NCBI RefSeq assembly: GCF_910589235.1
Contig: NW_025813595.1
Span: 3,844,001 to 3,908,000, forward strand
Direction of reading: 5' to 3'
Length of the DNA stretch: 64,000 nucleotides
Source of the DNA: Vespa crabro
Taxonomy: Eukaryota > Arthropoda > Insecta > Hymenoptera > Vespidae
How positions within the stretch are numbered: the first letter of the stretch is position 1; every line of letters begins with the position of its first letter. The translations under genes were made by a program, and so were the position numbers. The notes under the pieces were generated by a model. It worked only from the letters and a program-made list of their open reading frames with translations. It ran no database searches and had not been told where the DNA came from. Shown piece after piece: positions 58,741 to 64,000 of this stretch.

Positions 58741-59518
58741 CGATAATAAAAGGAACAATAACAACGATATTAACGAAAATATTAATATCAATTATAACGT
58801 TATCAACGATAATATAAATAAAAACAATTAATAATAATAACGAAAGTAAAAATAATAACGATAACAATGATTGCAATAATAGTGATAATATCGTTTATAA
58901 TAATAATATTGACGATAATATCAGTCATACTATTAATAGTAATAAAATTAATAACAATAATAACGTTAGTAACGATAATAACGATAATAAAATTAATAAC
59001 CATAATAACGATGATAATAACATTATTACTAATGACAATAATAACGATAATAACGGTAATAAAAACAACAAAAACAACGATATTAACAAAAATATTGTTA
59101 ACAATTGTAACGAATACGACGATAACAACATTTATAATAATAATAATAATAACAACGTAGGTAAGTATGATAACGGTGACAACTATAATATTTATAATAA
59201 TAATAACGATAATAACGATAATATCGATAATAATGATAATAATAATACTAAAAATAAAGATAATAACGTTATAAATATCAATAAAGATAATAACCATAAT
59301 AATTAAAATCATATTAAAGATAATAACGATAATATCGACAATAATAATAAGAATAATAATAATAATAATTATATCGATAATAAAGATAATGACGACATTC
59401 ATAATAATAATAATAATATTAATAATAATAACGATAAAAACTTTAATAATAATAGTATTAATAACAATATTAAAAATAATAACGATAATAACCATTATAA
59501 CGATAATAATAATAATAA

Positions 59519-59593
59519 CGACATTAATAACTATAATAAATATAATAAAGATATGGTATTAACGATAAAAGAGACAGTAGCAGTAATAGTAAC
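59519..59593 (+). repeat. 75-bp landmark, copy at 59.5 kb
   Basis: CGACATTAATAACTATAATA, AAAGATATGGTATTAACG and GAGACAGTAGCAGTAATAG. It is closest to the 5505 copy, with which it shares the AAAGATATGG and GACAGTAG variants, in line with family C. Confidence 0.82.
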
Positions 59594-59737
59594 AAGGATA
59601 ATAACAAAAATAACGGCAATAAAATAATAATAATAAAGATAATAACGATATTATCGAAAATAACGATAATAACGATAATAATAAAAACAATAATATCAAT
59701 AATCAAGATAATAGCGATTATATCGGTAATTAGGACA

Positions 59738-59776
<39 letters not shown>

Positions 59777-60072
59777 TTAATGATTACAACGAAAATAATG
59801 ATAATACTGGTAGTAATAATACCAATAATTACAATAATAACGATAAAAAAGATAATAATGATAATTACGATAATACAATTATAATAACAACGATAATAAC
59901 GATAATATGGATAATAATAATAACAATAATAACGATAATAAAAGTTACAGTAATAATAATAATAACGATAATTACGATAATAACGATAATAATAATAATA
60001 GTAACAATAACATTCCCCAAAATAAAAACAATAATAATGGTTATGATAAGAATAATATTAATTATAATAACG

Positions 60073-60121
<49 letters not shown>
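60073..60121 (+). repeat. Uninterrupted (ATA)n microsatellite, 49 bp
   Basis: A perfect run inside family C copy 2. The matching place in copy 1 (about 6380-6450) has a longer but interrupted AAT-rich stretch, so length here is variable. Confidence 0.95.
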
Positions 60122-60124
<3 letters not shown>

Positions 60125-61371
60125 TAATTACAATAAAAACGATTATGATAAGAATAATATTAATAATAATAACGATAATAATGATAATAGTGATAATAAT
60201 GATAATAACGATAATAACTATAATAATGATAATAATAATAATAATTATAACGATAATAACGTTAATATCGACCATAATATTAATAACAGCGATAGTAACG
60301 TTAATAGTAATAACTATAAATTAGATAATAATGATATTAATGAAAATAACTATAATAATAATAATAATTATAAAAATAATAACTATAATAACAGTAACAA
60401 TAATAACAATAATAACGATTTTTACGATAATATGGATAGTAATATTGAATATAATAATGATAACAAAGATAATAACGGCAATAACAAATATTATAATAAT
60501 ATCGATAATAAGGTTAATTACGAAAATAACGGTAATAAGGATAATTACAATAATAACGGTAATAATATTAATAATAATCATACTAACGAAAATAAGAATA
60601 ATAGCGATTATAATAATAACAACAATAAAGATAATAACGATATTAACAATAATAACGGTATTAATAATGACAATAATACGAAAAGAACGATAATAATAAT
60701 AACAATTATTACGATAATAACGATAATAGCGATAACACCGTTAATAATAATAATAATAACGATAATAAAGATAATAACGGAAATAGTAATCGATATAATA
60801 ACAATAATAACACAAATATTGATAATAACTACAATATGGATAAAATATTAACGTTAATAACGACAAAACAGATAATAATTACCATAATAACGATTATAAT
60901 AATAGTAATAGCAACGATAATAACAATAATAGCGTTAATAGAGGTAACTATAATAATAATAATAATATTAATAAAATCGACATTAACGATACTTACGATA
61001 ATAATAGTAGTAATAAAAGCAATAATGTCAATTATAACGTTAATAATTATAATAATGATAATAAAAACAATAATATCAACAATAATAATGGTAATTACCT
61101 AAATAAAAACAAACGGCAATAACGTTCTTAACAAATAAAACGTAATAACGACAATAATAATATCAATAATAACTTTAATAATAATAATAACGATAATAAC
61201 TACAATAATAAAAAAATAATAATAATAACAATAATAAAGATAATGACAATAATTGCAATAATACTGATAATAAAGATATAAACAAAAATAAAAATAATAA
61301 TAATAATATCAATAATAACGATAGTAAGGATGATAATAATAATAATAATATCGATAACAGAGATAATTCCC

Positions 61372-61414
<43 letters not shown>
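61372..61414 (+). repeat. Uninterrupted (ATA)n microsatellite, 43 bp
   Basis: A perfect run after AATTCCC. The matching place in family C copy 1 (about 8640-8690) is also AAT-rich but contains a CAT interruption. Confidence 0.92.
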
Positions 61415-61415
<1 letters not shown>

Positions 61416-61608
61416 TATAATGAAAGTAATGATAATAACGACAGTAATAATTACAATAAGAACGATAAACTATAATAATTATAATAACGATAATTATAAG
61501 AACAATAATTACTATAATAACGATATTAACAAAAATAATAATAATAAGAATAACAACGATAATATAGAAATAACGATAATAATAATAACAATTATAACAA
61601 ATATAAAC

Positions 61609-61651
<43 letters not shown>

Positions 61652-61652
61652 T
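61609..61652 (+). repeat. Uninterrupted (AAT)n microsatellite, 44 bp
   Basis: A perfect run between AAAC and ATGGATAATAACG. Confidence 0.92.
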
Positions 61653-61894
61653 GGATAATAACGATAATTACGATAATTATAACAGTATTAATAACGATGA
61701 TAAGGATAATAATGATAACATCGATAATAGTAATATCAGTAATATCGATAATAACTATAATAACGATAAGAATGAAAATAATAATAATGATAATAGTGAT
61801 AACAAATATAATAACGATAGTAATAATGACAAATATAACGATAATAACTGTAATGATGATAACAATAATGACGACAATTACGATAATATCGATA

Positions 61895-61990
61895 ATAATA
61901 TTAACATTATTAACGTTCATAACGATAACAGTCATAATAATAACAACATGTATAACGATAATAACGATAATAATAATACTAACAGTAACA
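61895..61990 (+). repeat. Block family I, copy 2
   Basis: ATTATTAACGTTCATAACGA, then AACAACATGTATAACG, matches 56555-56660 with scattered substitutions. Only short flanking sequence can be aligned by eye. Confidence 0.65.
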
Positions 61991-62251
61991 ATAATAACGA
62001 TAATAACTATAACAACGATGATAACAATAACGATAATATTTTTAATAACGATAATAACGATACTAACGAAAATAACGATAATAATAATAATAAGAATAAA
62101 AGAAAACGATAATAACAATAATTATTAGAACAATAATAACGATATGAAGGATAATAACGATAATGATATTGACAATAATAACGATAACAACGATAAGAAC
62201 GTTAATAGTAATCTTAATAATAACGAAAATGTGGATAATGACGATAACAAC

Positions 62252-62307
<56 letters not shown>
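62252..62307 (+). repeat. Uninterrupted (TAA)n microsatellite, 56 bp
   Basis: A perfect run between AACAAC and AGACAGTAACG. Confidence 0.94.
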
Positions 62308-62308
<1 letters not shown>

Positions 62309-63464
62309 GACAGTAACGACATTAACGATATTAACGATAATAACAATAATATCGATAAGAATAAAACGATAATATCGATTACAGTAATAATAATAATATC
62401 GATAGTAACAAAAGTAAAGATAATGACAATAAAAAAAAAATAATAATAACGATAAAAACGATATCAACGATAACAGCGATAACAATAATAACAATAATAA
62501 CGATAATAACAATTAAAATGAGAACATTAATATTGATAAAAACGGTCATAACTATAATAATAATAATAACATTATTAATGATAATAACAATAAAAACGAT
62601 ATCAAAACGATAATAAAAATATTTATAATAATAACGAAAATAGAGATAATCACGATGAAAACGATAATAATAATAACAATCATAATGATAATAATGATAA
62701 TAACGATAATAACGATAATGACGATAACAAGAATAACGAGAATAACCATAACATCGATAATAATAACAATATTAACGAGAATAACGATAATAATAATAAT
62801 AATAAAAACAATAAAAACGATAATAAAGATTGTAACGATAATAATATTAACGGTATTAACGACAATATTCATAATAATAATAACGTTGATAAGGATAATA
62901 ACGATAACATCGGTAATAATAATATCAAAAATATAGATAATAACGATAATAACGATAATAACGAAATTTAATATAATAATAATAACGATAATAACGGCAA
63001 TAATACTAAAAATAATAATAAAAATAATACTAACGTTAATAACGATAATAAAGATAATAGTGGTAGTAGTAATATCTATATTAACAAAAATAACGATAAT
63101 AGCCATAATAATAATTCGATAATAACGACAATAATAATAATAATAATAACGGTTATAATAACAATAACGATAATAGCTATAATAATAATAACGATAATAA
63201 CAATAATAATTATATTAATAATATTGATCGTAACAATAATAACGATAATGAAGATAATAATAGTAAGAGTAATAACGATTATAACTATAATATCTATAAT
63301 AACGATAATAATAATAAAATTAATAACGGTACTTACTTTAATAACGAAAATAATTATTGTAATAATAACGATAAAAATGATAAAACCAATAATAATTATT
63401 ACGATAATATAGTTAATAACAACAATAGTAATATTAATAATAACGATAATAACGATTATAACGA

Positions 63465-63600
63465 TAATAAAAACAATAAGAATAATGTCAATAACGATCC
63501 TAACGACAATAACCATGATAATAATGACAATTATAACGAAAATAACGATAATAACGATTATAACTATTTTAAGAATATTAATAATATTAACGATAATAAC
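63465..63600 (+). repeat. Block family H, copy 2
   Basis: GTCAATAACGATCCTAACG (about 63487), AACGATTATAACTATTTTAA (about 63553) and GAATATTAATAATATTA follow in the same order as at 14290-14430. Confidence 0.75.
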
Positions 63601-64000
63601 AAAAATAAAGATAATAATGAAAGTAATAATATCAATAATAACAATATTAAAGATAATAACGATAATTACGAAAATAATAATAATAATATTAACAATAATA
63701 ATCATAATAATAATAACGACAATAAGGGGAACGACAATAATAATAATAGTAATAATAACGATAATAAGGATAATAACGATAACATCGATGATAATAATTA
63801 CAATAATGAATATAATAACTATAATAATCATAATAATAATAATGATATCAACGATATTGAAGATGAAAACGATTAGAATAATAATCATAATAACGATAAT
63901 AACGATAATAGTAATAATAAATGTAACGATAATAACGATAATAACGATAATATTGATAACAACGATAATAATGATAATAACAATAATAATTATTAAAATT

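Larger units (their letters stand above)
59519..61200 (+). repeat. Block family C, copy 2
   Basis: This shorter counterpart of 5505-8400 has the anchors in the same order: the 75-bp landmark at 59519, ATTCCCCAAAATAAAAAC at about 60012, GGTTATGATAAGAATAAT at about 60038, GAAATAGTAATCG at about 60780, and TTACCTAAATAAAAACAAAC at about 61095. A long pure (ATA)n tract at 60073-60121 interrupts it. Confidence 0.83.
34911..64000 (+). repeat. Degenerate 9-bp satellite array, A-rich strand on + (continued)
   Basis: This has the same unit, composition and decay pattern as the first 31 kb, and it runs off the right edge of the window without a boundary. It contains the second and third copies of several blocks whose first copies lie left of the inversion (families A, B, C, D, G, H), so both sides belong to one array system. 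The longest uninterrupted (AAT)n tracts on + lie here (38738-38793, 60073-60121, 62252-62307). No gene or RNA is seen. Confidence 0.95.

Noticed and set aside
1..64000. tRNA, rRNA or other structured RNA genes
   Set aside because: No GC-bearing stems, no tRNA-like TTCGA loop context and no rRNA-like conserved strings were seen. The sequence is too repetitive throughout.
1..64000. Mitochondrial or bacterial-symbiont AT-rich genome
   Set aside because: Such genomes are gene-dense. 64 kb without one recognisable gene does not fit.
1..64000. Pure assembly artefact or synthetic sequence
   Set aside because: It cannot be excluded without reads, but the graded divergence among collinear copies and the independent substitutions look like natural decay. 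The 908-bp identity and the two inversion joints are the places most in need of read support.

Overview
The whole 64 kb window is one low-complexity, AT-rich satellite-like tract. I can support no protein gene, RNA gene, transposon or CRISPR array. The base unit is a 9-bp motif, AATAACGAT (reverse complement ATCGTTATT), itself built on an (AAT)n trinucleotide ladder. Clean runs of three or more identical 9-mers occur, for example near 28066-28098 and 55540-55566. Most of the tract is point-mutated around this unit while keeping a 3-bp rhythm, with frequent AATGAT, AACAAT, AAAGAT, AAGGAT and AATATCGAT variants. The content suggests eukaryotic nuclear DNA from an AT-rich genome (heterochromatin, subtelomere or pericentromere), because prokaryotic or organellar DNA of this length would carry recognisable genes. 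I cannot name the organism from the sequence.

Layout. From 1 to about 31059 the A-rich strand (AATAACGAT sense) is the + strand. From about 31060 to 34910 the array is inverted (TTATTATCG reads on +). From 34911 to 64000 it is A-rich on + again. Both switch points carry a head-to-head inverted repeat.

On top of the 9-bp rhythm lies a second level of organisation. Irregular 'landmark' strings of 20-75 bp recur in the same order at distant places, showing that blocks of 0.2-4 kb were copied within the tract. Block families, by my own labels: A (1.05-4.88, 43.32-45.81, 51.15-54.57 kb), B (0.44-0.64, 11.77-13.52, 46.86-50.77 kb), C (5.5-8.4, 59.5-61.2 kb), D (4.99-5.44, 8.99-9.15, 21.66-22.85, 48.0-49.69 kb), E (17.2-17.6, 30.3-30.6 kb), F (24.87-26.12, 34.93-35.68, 36.17-37.19 kb), G (27.3-28.5, 42.96-43.32, 58.46-58.74 kb), and smaller H and I. 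Two pairs contain sequence that is identical by eye inside otherwise diverged blocks: about 908 bp (44083-44990 and 52766-53673) and 270 bp (25831-26100 and 36911-37180). That mosaic points to recent exchange or gene conversion.

The many open reading frames are a composition effect. The AAT/AAC/GAT frame, the ATA/ACG frame and all three antisense frames of the unit lack stop codons, and the N/D-rich and I/V-rich frames need two changes to make a stop. The 'system' here is therefore the DNA itself: a degenerate, CpG-bearing 9-bp satellite with higher-order duplications, one large inversion, micro-inversions and local fresh expansions. Stretches outside the named blocks (about 9.2-11.2, 14.4-17.2, 18.9-21.6, 22.9-24.8, 28.5-30.3, 37.2-42.9, 54.6-58.4 and 62.1-63.4 kb) hold the same degenerate array, and I see nothing else in them.
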